A DNA stretch of 64,000 nt, taken from contig CAMDDG010000004.1 of the NCBI GenBank assembly GCA_945890895.1, positions 1 through 64,000 on the forward strand, written 5' to 3'. The position numbers and the translations under genes were made by a program. Source of the stretch: Chitinophaga pinensis (lineage in GTDB: Bacteria; Bacteroidota; Bacteroidia; NS11-12g; UBA955). This document shows, piece after piece, positions 11,001 through 20,501 of the stretch; the stretch's first letter is position 1; each line of letters opens with the position of its first letter. The notes beneath the pieces were generated by a model, which was not told where the DNA came from, did no database searches, and worked only from the letters and a program-made list of their open reading frames with translations.

Positions 11001-11682
11001 ACAAAAGCAAAGTAAGAATTCCAAGGGCAATAAAAGTTGTTCCAATCCCAGTCAATCGGGCAGTGGAGGAAAGCAAAAACAAAGCGGTAAAGGATCGAAA
11101 TTATCCGACCAACAGAAGCAACTGGGCGAGAAATTGCAGCAAATGCAGCAACAGGGTAAGGGACAAAAAGCGGGACAAGGGAAGCCACAATCAGGCGAAG
11201 GACAGGGACAGAAGCAAGGCGAACAGGGCAGTGGCGGTAGCAAGGGCGACAGTCGTAAATTGAGTCAGGAGTTGGTGGAATTGGCTTTGAAGCAGGAGGA
11301 GTTACGCAGAATGATTCAGGAGATGAAGAAGGAAGCGTTGAAGAATGGAAATTCGGGTGCTGCTCAGAAATTGCAGGAGGCGGAAAACATGATGGAGCAA
11401 TTGGAGCGGGATGTCGTGAATAAGAACATCACTCCACAGACGATGGAACGTCAGAAGCAGATCATGACACGCTTATTGGAGCATGAAAAGGCGCAAATGC
11501 AGCAGGGGATGGAGGAGCAAAGGGAGTCGCAAAACGGACAAGATAAGCCGGTAACGGTTCCACCTGAGTTGTTGATGGAGACGCGCAAGAAGTTGCAGGA
11601 GCGTGAAAATTTACGTCGCAAACCGGCGAGTTTGAATGAATACTATCAGCAGAAGGTTGAGGAGTATTTGCGTACCGAATAA
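8032..11682 (+). CDS. DUF4175-like large membrane protein with long coiled-coil and Q/K/G-rich region
   Basis: 1216 aa; N-terminal transmembrane segments, extended E/K/Q coiled coil. Confidence 0.75.
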   Translation: MAQNQTIKEKLSDFIRRYHAQQFALGAVFYLLEFAVIFLLINYIEYFFWLKSSARGVLFFVFWGWMVVGALWHLGRPLLSLWGRRKQLTQEQAAQIIGDHFPEIQDQLLNYLQLEQLYYESAVSEKSSSEIGTLNQNSNASNQNTSANRDLMLLAIQQKSDRLKGFSFIQALNPGAFKTHVLRLSAVLLLLFIWGLYDSRNISAASQRWFHFEKQFVQKAPFEFVWLNPVDHLTEGEDLSVLLTFKGKKIPSQAQLLVNGVAMDMAPSDSGVFSITVRQPNNDVKIQFVAAGFSDVERIVGVDQKPKWNNIQVTAVYPAYTRKKSEKLDPYQLSSVPKGTQLQFTFSTNHAQFLHYENSVVAIGSSAVLAQNTNAQNVLEGATASRTSTERTSPEKNGGNKSLGGTKSKRFNQLAVVNNRVKLNVKAMSNSELSAVLLAKNKRNQLTQLKDPFTTAIQIVEDEFPAIQLDYTHDSVNSNWHYFSGFASDDYAVSAVKFHYKIEGETVMNAVPLSLSKDGIFSYSVALEKMGIPEGKSLECYFSVTDNDGVSGPKTVQTERYRLKRKSELEALRDQNLAHKQVENQLQQFQNASQSLRKEAKKLQESMSKSNSVNFENRGKINEWIDKQEKQLDRLQKAIQKQEQLNKLGEEMKNVDPELKERREELKDRMDRLKDEKLEKLLDELRELMEKNPPKEQIQNKMNEINRVFQSEEKELESLMEQLKELRLEENIKEQAQKMDEWSKKEEQLAEKTQDLSNKEAAQKQAIQDALKKQQEELKSIEQKMEELQKQNKELENPMKLDMGENSVEGAKQENQEAQKKLDQNQKQNSAENQKKAAEKMKEAQQKMEESLEKSKEAQTAEDLQSLRALLENLIEVSHKQERIFSELNGLKSDNPRVLALNREQILVQELSLSIEDSLRALAKRQPMVSDRVTREISGINDHLNVALERLKVRDIGKAAMHEQYAMTGFNNLAVMLMESLKNVQQKMSQQKQSKNSKGNKSCSNPSQSGSGGKQKQSGKGSKLSDQQKQLGEKLQQMQQQGKGQKAGQGKPQSGEGQGQKQGEQGSGGSKGDSRKLSQELVELALKQEELRRMIQEMKKEALKNGNSGAAQKLQEAENMMEQLERDVVNKNITPQTMERQKQIMTRLLEHEKAQMQQGMEEQRESQNGQDKPVTVPPELLMETRKKLQERENLRRKPASLNEYYQQKVEEYLRTE
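9207..9217 (+). repeat. ATCCCCCGAAAA motif site 4
   Basis: ATCCCCCGAAA in DUF4175 low-complexity insertion. Confidence 0.9.
10106..10116 (+). repeat. ATCCCCCGAAAA motif site 5
   Basis: ATCCCCCGAAA in coiled coil. Confidence 0.9.
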
Positions 11683-11884
11683 TTCATGTTTCTACGGGAC
11701 ATTGGATGATCTCTGGGTCAAAAAAGTAAAAAAAGCAGTCATTTGTCAGGCTGGCGTCACCAAAATCGCGAAAAATGAGAAAAAAGTACTATTGTGGATC
11801 TGAATGGGCTTGACTAGTATTGTGGTGAGTGTGCGTTTTTGAATTCAAAAGAAATTGCACCAAAGAAAATTACCATCTAGAAGC

Positions 11885-12112
11885 ATGAGTCGCGAAAATG
11901 TACCTTTAAATTTAGAGCCTCACGAGTTGAGGATTTTACAATTATCCGTAATGGGATATTCGATCAGAGAAATTGCGGAGATTATGAGTAAGAGCGAACA
12001 TACGGTTCGACATTACCGCAAACAGATGTTACAAAGAAACGACTGTAATTTCAATGTGATTATTTATCGTTTTGTTCAGATGCGCAATGTTAATAAAGAT
12101 ATAACCTTATGA
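11885..12112 (+). CDS. LuxR-type HTH orphan transcriptional regulator
   Basis: LEPHELRILQLSVMGYSIREIAEIMSKSEHTVRHYRKQM; no receiver domain. Confidence 0.75.
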   Translation: MSRENVPLNLEPHELRILQLSVMGYSIREIAEIMSKSEHTVRHYRKQMLQRNDCNFNVIIYRFVQMRNVNKDITL

Positions 12113-13661
12113 AAATATATAAAAATTCAATAATTCAGAAATTTTTCACAAAATTTCAATTGTTCTGAGTCTCGGTATGAACACAGTTTTCGGACAGTAC
12201 ACTTTAAATAATACTTATGAATCTTATGATCAATCTCAATCTTTTTAGGTTGATAATCAACCTAAAACAGACTACAACGTTTGTAAATCTAATACTGCTA
12301 ACAATTTAATAGGTCTAACCACCGCTCTTTTTAATTGTGACGGAATACAACTAGATGGATTGAAAATCGTAGAATTTGATTCAAACGGTACTATTCAAAA
12401 TTCTAGAGTTATTTGTTCTCCCGCATTATTAAATATAGTAGCTACAGACATAATTCAAGCAGTTAATAATTCTGGTTACTACATTTGTGGATACATGAAA
12501 TCAGAAACAAACTATCCCATATTTCCATTTGTTTTAAAGTTAAATAATTCTCTAAGTGTTGTTGGTTTCGAGAAAATAGTTACCAATGGTGCAATACTCA
12601 GAATAAAGCAATTTGGGAATGGTGATTTGGTGGCTGTAGGATATAATGGGAATGGTGCAGACAATTCAAGTGTCAAGGGATGTATGATAATAAAATTAGA
12701 TGCAATGATGAATGTACTTTCTAACAACACGTTCACTTCATCTAATTTTAATCTTAACTACAGCTGCTTTCATGATGTAGAGATTATCAATGGCGAAGTG
12801 ATAATTGCAGGAAATATTATGAATTTAAATAACGCGTGCGAAGAAATTAGATTGGTGTTTTTAAAATTTAATTTAAGTACAAATACAATAAGTTGGCAGA
12901 ATACTCAAATTAATGGGGATTTCGTTGGTTCTAAATTGGCAATTCAAGGGGATAACACTATTGTAGTTTCCAATGGTAAGTATGGAGCTAGTTCTATAAT
13001 TGCTAAGTATTCAATCAATACTGGTAACCTATTAACCACATTGTTACTAAGAGGAGTACCTGACAAGGATATATGCCTTGGAACAAATCATACCTACAGA
13101 CCTCCAGTTTTTCAGAATTTTTATTTCATTGGAACGGATTCCATATTCGTTTCTGGAAAATTCATTGAGAACGATGAAAGAGAACTTCCGTTTGATTTTT
13201 GTATTGAGAATCTTAATCAAGCTTCAACCTTTTGGACAAGTTACAATCGACATCTTTATACTACAAGATACTATTCAAATATTTCTGATTTTTTTGGATA
13301 CAAGTATAATAAAACCAATTTGTGTGGTTTTCCATTGGTTGACATCGCCCCAATGTACTCAAGTAAAAATACTGTAATGATAAATAAAAAACATGTCACA
13401 ATTACATATACACATGTTGGAATAAATAGTTTAGCACCTTCGGATTTATTTAAGACTTGGATTTTTACAAATGGGTATTCTGGAGTTTATGGCTACAGTC
13501 CATTGTATTTGCATTTCGATGGAAATTATAACAATATAAGTAATAACATTACTCTAAGTTTCTCACAAGTTAATACAACTAATAGCCTACAGTTCAGTGT
13601 AGAACACGATATTAGCCCTGTACGAATAAATTGTGGGAGAAGAGGCGAATGTTGTAATTGA
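12109..13661 (+). pseudogene. Secreted protein gene (ORF 12360-13661) with disrupted 5' end: one frameshift and one in-frame TAG
   Basis: ATG at 12109 overlaps regulator stop (ATGA). Frame changes near 12150 (MKIYKNSIIQKFFTK... / ...KISIVLSLGMNTVFGQYTLNN) and TAG at 12246-12248 interrupts the frame continuing into ORF 12360-13661. Confidence 0.7.
12243..12267. repeat. Perfect 25-bp inverted repeat TTTTAGGTTGAT-A-ATCAACCTAAAA
   Basis: 12-bp arms, 1-nt centre; contains the in-frame stop. Confidence 0.95.
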
Positions 13662-13718
13662 GGAGAATAGGGCAACAAATATTTAAAATTAAATGTCAAT
13701 AAATCAAATACACTGCTT

Positions 13719-16700
13719 ATGAAAAGAAATCTACGTTTTAGAAAATACTTGTTTTTATTATTTGCTTTTTTTGTGAATTCTGTTCATGCAGTTGACTTTA
13801 CCGGTGGCTACATGGGATATGAAGTGTTAGGCAGTAAACGAGTTGTTATCAAAATAGGATTAGATCATCGTTATTATGGGAATCAAAGTAAGTTGTTTGA
13901 TTCAACTGAATTCTCGTTTCATTTCCAAGTCGGAGACCTTGATAATCCAAAATCTCCCATACAATTGGTAAAAAGGAATTTTCATGAATTTGTGGAGAAC
14001 ACGGTGGTTTATTCGCCAAGATATACTAATCTTTATGGAGGTAACAACCCGAATAATTTTAGCATAGCTGAAGGTGAATATCGATATTGGTTAATCGATA
14101 CCATTGACTTATCAAAAAATCCGTTCGATTCATTGATTTCAAAATATGGAAATGAAAAAATTACCTTTTATGCTTCTAATATCAATGGAACATCAAATTG
14201 CAATAATTTATACAAGTTGTCGATCACGTTAAGTACTAGTATCTACTTGAAAAACGTTTTGTCTCTTAAAAATATAGCTAGCAAGTCGGGTATTCCTCAA
14301 AATTCATTAGCGAATTATACTAACGGCGGATTGTTTAGGTACAGTCCGGCTTGTATTGATCCAGACGGAGATAAACAAGTTTTTAAATTCAAAAAGTCTA
14401 TTGATTATAACGCAATTCAAAAAACATGGTCAACCATTATCTTTAGAAATAGCTACACATTAAATGTTCCTTACAAAACATACGTTGGTTCGATGACTTC
14501 AGACGGGTTTGGGTCTGCTAATCCTACTGCTTCAATTCCTCGCGGTTTTAATTTTGATACTTTAACAGGTGAGATGTATTTTTATAAAAGCGAAAGTGCT
14601 ACAGGTTTTATTAATTATAGTATTCAAGATTTTCGATTGAACGATCAACAGAAATGGATCTGTTTAGGTGAAAGTAATTATCAGATTAATCATTATGTTG
14701 GGAATTATTATGAAGTTCCCGAAGTTAAGCCGGCAAAATCAGAATTTACCATAATTGAAGGAGATTCAGTTGTTTTTGATGTTACAGCAACTGGTTTACC
14801 GAAGAACCCAATGATAGAAACTGAATGGATTACAGAACATCCATCCATGAGAGTTTCAGTTTCTAATAAACTTGTAAAAAGTCAGTTGTTGAAGTTCAGA
14901 TGGAAAACCGATAGTACATGTACTAAAAAACCGTATTATTATGTTTATTTTAATGTATGGGATACCAGTTCGAAAGTGGTGCAAAAATTTACTCGGTTTG
15001 TAAAAATTAATGTGAAGCCTCGAGTAAATTATAGAGTGAATGTTAAGGATACTAGTTGTAATACCATTTATATGAATGTGTTATTCGACACGAGTTTAAA
15101 GCATCAAGTGGACTGCAAATGGACATTAAAATCCAAATCGAAAAATGTGATATATTCTTATCGGGGAAATGGTTTGATTTCTGATCCATTGGAAAATGAT
15201 ACGTATTATATTCAAGTTGAAATTGCTCATGATTCATTAGGCTTCAAAACCACTTTTGATTCTCTGATCCTAAGTAAGAAGCCTGAAATAATTTTCAAAG
15301 GTGATTCTTTATTTTGTTCAAATCAACACATGGATTTTAACTTGAATTTTTCAAATGTTCAAAAACCGATAACGCTCAATTTGAATTCAAGTAATGGAAT
15401 TATTATTGAAAAATTGGAGGATTACTCGCTTATTTCAACTGATACAAGTACCAATGTGTATTTTAAAGTTACCGATGCTTTAGGATGTGTTGCAAGTGAT
15501 AGTATAGAGTTGAAAATGCATCCCAAAGAAGGAGAAATATGGAGTAAACTTACTTGGTATTGCACGAGTGATGAACGAATTTCACTTAACATCCAATGGC
15601 CCCACTTCACCCAAAGAAAAGGAACTTGTTTAACCCAAGTACCTTGGATAGAAAAGGAAGCAGAATTATGGTTTTTAACTCCTTCTAAATTAAAAAATGT
15701 TAACTTTAACACACTTGGAATGGCTGAACTTCCATTTATTATAGAATCAATCGATACTTTTGGTTGCAACCGCTTGGATACAATAGTTTGGATGGTGAAA
15801 CAGCCATTGAGTTTGCAGTTAATCGACAGTTCTTTTTGTCAGAATACTATTTGGGTGGAATTGAATAATTTGATCTCTAACAAAGACACTTCCATACCTG
15901 TAAATAAATTACACTGGAAATTGATTTCAGCTCCAACCAATGTATTAGATACCAATAATCTCATTCAAAATCAGCGCTTTTTTGTGGGAAACAATAACGA
16001 TCAGAATCGTGACGGCAACTATAAAGTTGTAGCATTGGCTAATCGTACAGATAATACTTGCGTAAATTCAGATACGGTGCAAATTACGATCAAGAATGAA
16101 CCTGTTTTGGTTTTTGATTTTGCTCAAGCATGCTATGGTAAATCTAATTTGGATTTAACGGATTTTGTTTGGGTTGATGGTAAACGGATTGATACTGGAC
16201 TATTTATCTGGGATTCTTACAATTGGTCTAAAACTGCAACTGAGTTGAAGGATTATCCGATTTTTGATACCCGAAAAACCCCTACAGATCTGCCTGTTGG
16301 TGATTGGCAAGTTAAATACATTGGACCATTAATGGGTTGTAGTGATACAGGTTATTTTAATCTAAATATCCAAGAAACCCCTGTCGCTCGAATTGAATTG
16401 AACTCACCAAATGTTATGAATATTCACGCTGCTGAACTTTTGGCAACGAATTTTTCTTTTATCGATGATAATTCAAAACTCGATATTATCTGGGATGCAG
16501 GTGTAGCCAATTCAACCACGGATACCTCTACGAAAAACAACTTTATTTATCAGTATCCCAAAATTGTAGGTAATTATCAACTATCTCTAATTGCAACTAG
16601 TCAGTTCGGATGTAAAGATACCGTAGTTGAAAATATTCAATTAACGGATTTTTTGGGACAATCATCGCAATGTTTACAAAAATTCAAATTGACTCAAAAT

Positions 16701-16871
16701 GGAAACTTAATTTTGTTAGATGCTAATGCATCGGTGGTTTCATTTAAATGGTATAATTTGAATGGTCAGCTTTTAGGAAATCCCAGTATTGGATTGAATC
16801 ATTATGAATTAATTCTTAAAAACGGTGTTGAAACCTCCGTTTATCGCGGAATTCATTTTGTTCAATTTTGA
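13719..16871 (+). CDS. Large secreted repeat/adhesin-like protein, Bacteroidota extracellular type
   Basis: 1050 aa, signal peptide, GGYMGYEVLG N-terminus, multiple Ig/PKD-like beta segments. Confidence 0.6.
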   Translation: MKRNLRFRKYLFLLFAFFVNSVHAVDFTGGYMGYEVLGSKRVVIKIGLDHRYYGNQSKLFDSTEFSFHFQVGDLDNPKSPIQLVKRNFHEFVENTVVYSPRYTNLYGGNNPNNFSIAEGEYRYWLIDTIDLSKNPFDSLISKYGNEKITFYASNINGTSNCNNLYKLSITLSTSIYLKNVLSLKNIASKSGIPQNSLANYTNGGLFRYSPACIDPDGDKQVFKFKKSIDYNAIQKTWSTIIFRNSYTLNVPYKTYVGSMTSDGFGSANPTASIPRGFNFDTLTGEMYFYKSESATGFINYSIQDFRLNDQQKWICLGESNYQINHYVGNYYEVPEVKPAKSEFTIIEGDSVVFDVTATGLPKNPMIETEWITEHPSMRVSVSNKLVKSQLLKFRWKTDSTCTKKPYYYVYFNVWDTSSKVVQKFTRFVKINVKPRVNYRVNVKDTSCNTIYMNVLFDTSLKHQVDCKWTLKSKSKNVIYSYRGNGLISDPLENDTYYIQVEIAHDSLGFKTTFDSLILSKKPEIIFKGDSLFCSNQHMDFNLNFSNVQKPITLNLNSSNGIIIEKLEDYSLISTDTSTNVYFKVTDALGCVASDSIELKMHPKEGEIWSKLTWYCTSDERISLNIQWPHFTQRKGTCLTQVPWIEKEAELWFLTPSKLKNVNFNTLGMAELPFIIESIDTFGCNRLDTIVWMVKQPLSLQLIDSSFCQNTIWVELNNLISNKDTSIPVNKLHWKLISAPTNVLDTNNLIQNQRFFVGNNNDQNRDGNYKVVALANRTDNTCVNSDTVQITIKNEPVLVFDFAQACYGKSNLDLTDFVWVDGKRIDTGLFIWDSYNWSKTATELKDYPIFDTRKTPTDLPVGDWQVKYIGPLMGCSDTGYFNLNIQETPVARIELNSPNVMNIHAAELLATNFSFIDDNSKLDIIWDAGVANSTTDTSTKNNFIYQYPKIVGNYQLSLIATSQFGCKDTVVENIQLTDFLGQSSQCLQKFKLTQNGNLILLDANASVVSFKWYNLNGQLLGNPSIGLNHYELILKNGVETSVYRGIHFVQF

Positions 16872-16879
16872 CCTTCCAA

Positions 16880-19000
16880 CTATCTTACCTCAGAGCCGGA
16901 TTCGGTTTGGGCGTTGGGCGACATAAAACTCAGTTTTCCTTCGCTGTTTTCGGCCATCAGAATCATGCCGTGGCTTTCGATGCCGCGGATTTTACGAGGT
17001 GCCAAATTCATCAAATAAAGAACCTTTCGGCCTATCACTTCTTCGGGTTTGAAATGCTCTGCAATACCCGAAAGTACCGTGCGCTCTTCCGCTCCCACAC
17101 GAAGTTGTAACTTCAGTAGTTTGTCGGCCTTTTCAACTTTTTCACACGCAATTACCTCTGCAACGCGCAAATCTAGCTTGGAAAAATCATCGTAGGAAAT
17201 CAGTTCCTTTGCCGGTTTTTCTTCGGGGGATGCGTTTTTATCTGCGTCCACTGAAGGTGTTGGAGCACTAGCATTTGCAGCAGCAGTATTTTGTGAATTC
17301 TCCGTTGAAATTGCCAATGGAGGAACAGCACTCTTCAATTTATTCATTTGAAATTCAATGGCATCGTCTTCGATTTTTGCAAAAAGCAATTCGATTTTAC
17401 CGATTTTGCTTCCAGCCGCAGGCACAAACCAGCTGCCGTCTTTCCAAAATGCGGTTTTAGCAGCAGATGTGGCTTCTTCCGACAGAACATCCATCCCCAG
17501 AGAAGACAATAATTTAGCGTGAGTGAACGGTAAAAACACTTCCGAAGCCCAGGCAATATTGCACAGAATTTCGTAAGCAAATGATAGGATTTCTTCTGTT
17601 TTTTCGGGATCTGTTTTAATCAATTTCCAAGGCTCATTATCCGCCAAATACTTGTTGCCAAAGCGCGCCAATTCCATGAATGCCGTTTGCGCATCGCGGA
17701 ACTTGTACTGGTTCAAACGCTCCAAAATCGGTGCAATGTATTGTTTGGCTAACTCTTGAGAATCAAAGGTGTGGGGTTTATTGGGGATGTTACCGCCGTA
17801 GTATTTGTCCATAAGCACCAAAACGCGATTGGCGAAGTTACCTAAAATGCCCACCAGCTCGCTGTTAACGCGGGTTTGATAGTCTTTCCAAGTAAATTCA
17901 GAATCTTTGGTTTCAGGGGCAATACTGGTTAACACGTAACGCAATTCATCCTGTTTGTTGGGTAAATCTTCAACGTATTCATTCAACCAAACCGCCCAAT
18001 TTCGCGACGTTGAAATTTTCTGTCCCTCCAAATTCAAAAACTCATTGGCAGGAACGTTTTTGGGTACTACATATCCATTTCCACGCAAATGAAGCATGGC
18101 CGGGAAAATGATGCAATGGAATACTATATTGTCTTTTCCGATGAAGTGAATCAATTCGGTATCGCCGGTCCACCAGGATTCCCAATCGCTCGGACGGGCT
18201 TCCTTGGTTGCCGAAATATATCCAATGGGCGCTTCGAACCACACGTACAATACTTTGCCGTTTTCGCCTTCGATAGGAACCGGAATTCCCCAGTCCAAAT
18301 CGCGTGTCATGGCGCGTTCTTTCAATCCATCGTTGAGCCAACTTTTGCATTGTCCCAAAACGGTGGGACGCCAATGGGTTTGGCTATTGATGTATTCATC
18401 GAGGAAGGATTTCTGCAATTCGTCTAAGGGAAGGTACCAGTTTTTGGTTTGACGAAGTACGGGGGTGGCACCGCTGAGCGCGCTTTTGGGATTGAGTAGT
18501 TCTGAGGGACTCAAGGTGCTGCCGCATTTTTCGCATTGATCGCCGTAGGCACCGGGTTGATGACAGCGGGGACAATCGCCAGTGATATAACGGTCGGCAA
18601 GAAATTGATTGGCTTGTTCGTCGTAAAATTGTTCGGAAACGATTTCACGGAAGGCATTTTTATTCAGGAGATCCAAGAAAAATTCTTGGGAAATTTCTTT
18701 GTGGGTAGGGTTGGAAGTGCGGCTGTAAATGTCGAAATTGATACCCAAGTTAGCGAACGAATCGCGGATAATGGCGTGGTAACGATCCACCACATCTTGG
18801 GGGGTAATGCCTTCTTTTTTGGCGCGAAGAGTAATGGGAACGCCGTGCTCATCGCTTCCGCAAACAAAAAGAACGTCTTTCCCTTGAAGACGAAGAAAAC
18901 GAGCGTAAATGTCAGCAGGGATATAAACACCCGCCAAGTGACCGATATGAACGGGGCCATTGGCGTAGGGTAAAGCAGCGGTAATGGTAGTTTTCGACAT
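16880..19000 (-). CDS. metG: Methionyl-tRNA synthetase with C-terminal tRNA-binding domain
   Basis: ALPYANGPVHIGHLAG (HIGH), KISTS (KMSKS-like), C-terminal DLRVAEVIACEKVEKADKLLKLQL. Confidence 0.97.
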   Translation of the reverse strand: MSKTTITAALPYANGPVHIGHLAGVYIPADIYARFLRLQGKDVLFVCGSDEHGVPITLRAKKEGITPQDVVDRYHAIIRDSFANLGINFDIYSRTSNPTHKEISQEFFLDLLNKNAFREIVSEQFYDEQANQFLADRYITGDCPRCHQPGAYGDQCEKCGSTLSPSELLNPKSALSGATPVLRQTKNWYLPLDELQKSFLDEYINSQTHWRPTVLGQCKSWLNDGLKERAMTRDLDWGIPVPIEGENGKVLYVWFEAPIGYISATKEARPSDWESWWTGDTELIHFIGKDNIVFHCIIFPAMLHLRGNGYVVPKNVPANEFLNLEGQKISTSRNWAVWLNEYVEDLPNKQDELRYVLTSIAPETKDSEFTWKDYQTRVNSELVGILGNFANRVLVLMDKYYGGNIPNKPHTFDSQELAKQYIAPILERLNQYKFRDAQTAFMELARFGNKYLADNEPWKLIKTDPEKTEEILSFAYEILCNIAWASEVFLPFTHAKLLSSLGMDVLSEEATSAAKTAFWKDGSWFVPAAGSKIGKIELLFAKIEDDAIEFQMNKLKSAVPPLAISTENSQNTAAANASAPTPSVDADKNASPEEKPAKELISYDDFSKLDLRVAEVIACEKVEKADKLLKLQLRVGAEERTVLSGIAEHFKPEEVIGRKVLYLMNLAPRKIRGIESHGMILMAENSEGKLSFMSPNAQTESGSEVR
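17221..17231 (-). repeat. ATCCCCCGAAAA motif site 6
   Basis: CTTCGGGGGAT; metG linker. Confidence 0.85.
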
Positions 19001-19005
19001 TACTG

Positions 19006-19013
19006 CAAAGGTA
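19006..19013 (-). promoter_or_regulatory. -7 box TACCTTTG, 5 nt upstream of metG ATG
   Basis: CAAAGGTA on + strand. Confidence 0.55.
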
Positions 19014-19076
19014 CTTAATCTTCACTTTATCTGGGGAAGATTATGTACATTTCGTAATTAATGCAGGTGGGTCGTT

Positions 19077-19553
19077 TTATTTAATTTGGGGAAGTTGGCT
19101 TTTGAGATCGTTTAATTGGGTGTTATTAAACGCGGTAAAGTTGAGCATTTTGCCGTTGGTAAGTGTCAGACGGATTACAGTTTTGCCTGTGGTGGTGTAG
19201 GCTTTTCCGTATTTGGAGGACCAACGGAGTCCCCATCCCCCGAAATCCTTAAGAGGATGGATGGTAACAATTTCAATACATTCTATTTCGTTTATGGGGA
19301 TGAACTGAGTCTTGTAGATAAATGGAAAAAATCGAAATTCAAATCCGTTCGTGTCTAGCTTCCATTTCAATTTTAGGTTTGCAAGAAGCAAGAAAACTCC
19401 CAACAATATTATGGATGGAATTATATTTTCATGAGACAAAATGGGTGTATTGTTTTTCCAGTTCAGAACACTTACCAAGCCCAATGAAAGCAAGATAGTT
19501 GGAGCGGTTATCCAAAATAATAGCTTCATGGTATGGGTTTGAGAAATTTTCAT
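19077..19553 (-). CDS. Hypothetical membrane protein (PH-like)
   Basis: 158 aa, two TM segments then beta-rich soluble domain. Confidence 0.6.
   Translation of the reverse strand: MKISQTHTMKLLFWITAPTILLSLGLVSVLNWKNNTPILSHENIIPSIILLGVFLLLANLKLKWKLDTNGFEFRFFPFIYKTQFIPINEIECIEIVTIHPLKDFGGWGLRWSSKYGKAYTTTGKTVIRLTLTNGKMLNFTAFNNTQLNDLKSQLPQIK
19235..19245 (+). repeat. ATCCCCCGAAAA motif site 7
   Basis: ATCCCCCGAAA. Confidence 0.9.
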
Positions 19554-19557
19554 TAGT

Positions 19558-19565
19558 CAAATTTA
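19558..19565 (-). promoter_or_regulatory. -7 box TAAATTTG, 4 nt upstream of ORF 19077-19553 ATG
   Basis: CAAATTTA on + strand. Confidence 0.45.
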
Positions 19566-19574
19566 CAGATTATT

Positions 19575-19604
19575 TTGTTTTGATAAAATGCTTTCGTATC
19601 TTTG
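19575..19604 (+). promoter_or_regulatory. rpmH promoter TTG-N19-TATCTTTG
   Basis: Matches Bacteroidota -33/-7 architecture. Confidence 0.75.
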
Positions 19605-19626
19605 CGACCCTTTAATAGAAATCGTC

Positions 19627-19788
19627 ATGACAAAACGCACATACCAACCTTCGAACAGAAAGCGCAAAAACAGACATGGTTTCCGTGAGCGCATGGCAAC
19701 AGCTAACGGTCGCCGTGTATTAGCTGCACGTCGCAAACGTGGCCGCCATAAATTGACCGTTTCCGACGAACAAAGTCACAAAGGTTAA
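19627..19788 (+). CDS. rpmH: 50S ribosomal protein L34
   Basis: [43 protein letters not shown]. Confidence 0.98.
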   Translation: MTKRTYQPSNRKRKNRHGFRERMATANGRRVLAARRKRGRHKLTVSDEQSHKG

Positions 19789-19811
19789 TTGTTTGACCAA
19801 TCTCTCTTGTT

Positions 19812-20501
19812 ATGAGTAGTGCGCCTGCAGCAATGCGGTTTACATTTAGCAAACAGGAGCGATTGAATAGCGAAAAGATTATAGCCCGGCTCTATGAGTC
19901 GGGCTTTGTTGTTTCAAAATATCCGTTGCGGGTAACGGCATTGGTATTGGATCGCACGGAATTGCCTGAGGGAATTGTGGCTCAGGCCATGATAAATGCT
20001 TCGAAGCGGAAGTTAAAAAAAGCGGTGCATCGCAATCGGATGAAGCGGATATTGCGGGAATTGTATCGTCACCGCAAGCACCAATTGTACACTTTATTAG
20101 AAAAGGAAGGGCTGGGATTGGCGTTGGCTGTCATTTATTCGGGCACGCATGTGGCGGAGTTTTGGGATTTGGAGAAGTCGTTCGATAAGATTTGGCGCAA
20201 ATTTTTCAATGAGTTGCAGGTGCAGGTGAGGGAGTACAAGGTACTGAAGTTGAATGATGGTGATGCCGCGAGTATGGTTAAAGATGAACCTTTAGATACT
20301 GCACGCCGGGTTTTGAATACAGAAAATTTGAACTCTGATAATTTGAACTTCGAGGTATTGAATTCTGGGGTTTTGAATTCTGTTAATTTGAATTCTGGGG
20401 CGTTGAACTCTGATAATTTGAACTCTGGAGATTTGAATTCAGAAGAGGGGTCGAAGGATTCAATAGTTCCGAATGCCAACGAAATAGGAGGTGGTGAATG
20501 A
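19812..20501 (+). CDS. rnpA: Ribonuclease P protein component with repetitive C-terminal extension
   Basis: [19 protein letters not shown] signature, between rpmH and yidD; ~8 LNSxx repeats at C-terminus. Confidence 0.88.
   Translation: MSSAPAAMRFTFSKQERLNSEKIIARLYESGFVVSKYPLRVTALVLDRTELPEGIVAQAMINASKRKLKKAVHRNRMKRILRELYRHRKHQLYTLLEKEGLGLALAVIYSGTHVAEFWDLEKSFDKIWRKFFNELQVQVREYKVLKLNDGDAASMVKDEPLDTARRVLNTENLNSDNLNFEVLNSGVLNSVNLNSGALNSDNLNSGDLNSEEGSKDSIVPNANEIGGGE
20328..20447 (+). repeat. 15-bp in-frame repeat encoding (LNSxx)n in rnpA 3' region
   Basis: TTGAA(T/C)TCTGxxxx units in tandem. Confidence 0.85.

Noticed and set aside
11683-11854. Possible att site or mobile-element edge of the AT-rich island
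   Set aside because: Only short repeats such as TATTGTGG seen; no convincing direct-repeat pair at both ends.
16872-17110. 80-aa + strand ORF after the 1050-aa protein
   Set aside because: Antisense to the conserved C-terminus of metG.
19588-19788. 66-aa rpmH ORF start from the track
   Set aside because: L34 begins at ATG 19627; the upstream codons overlap the promoter.
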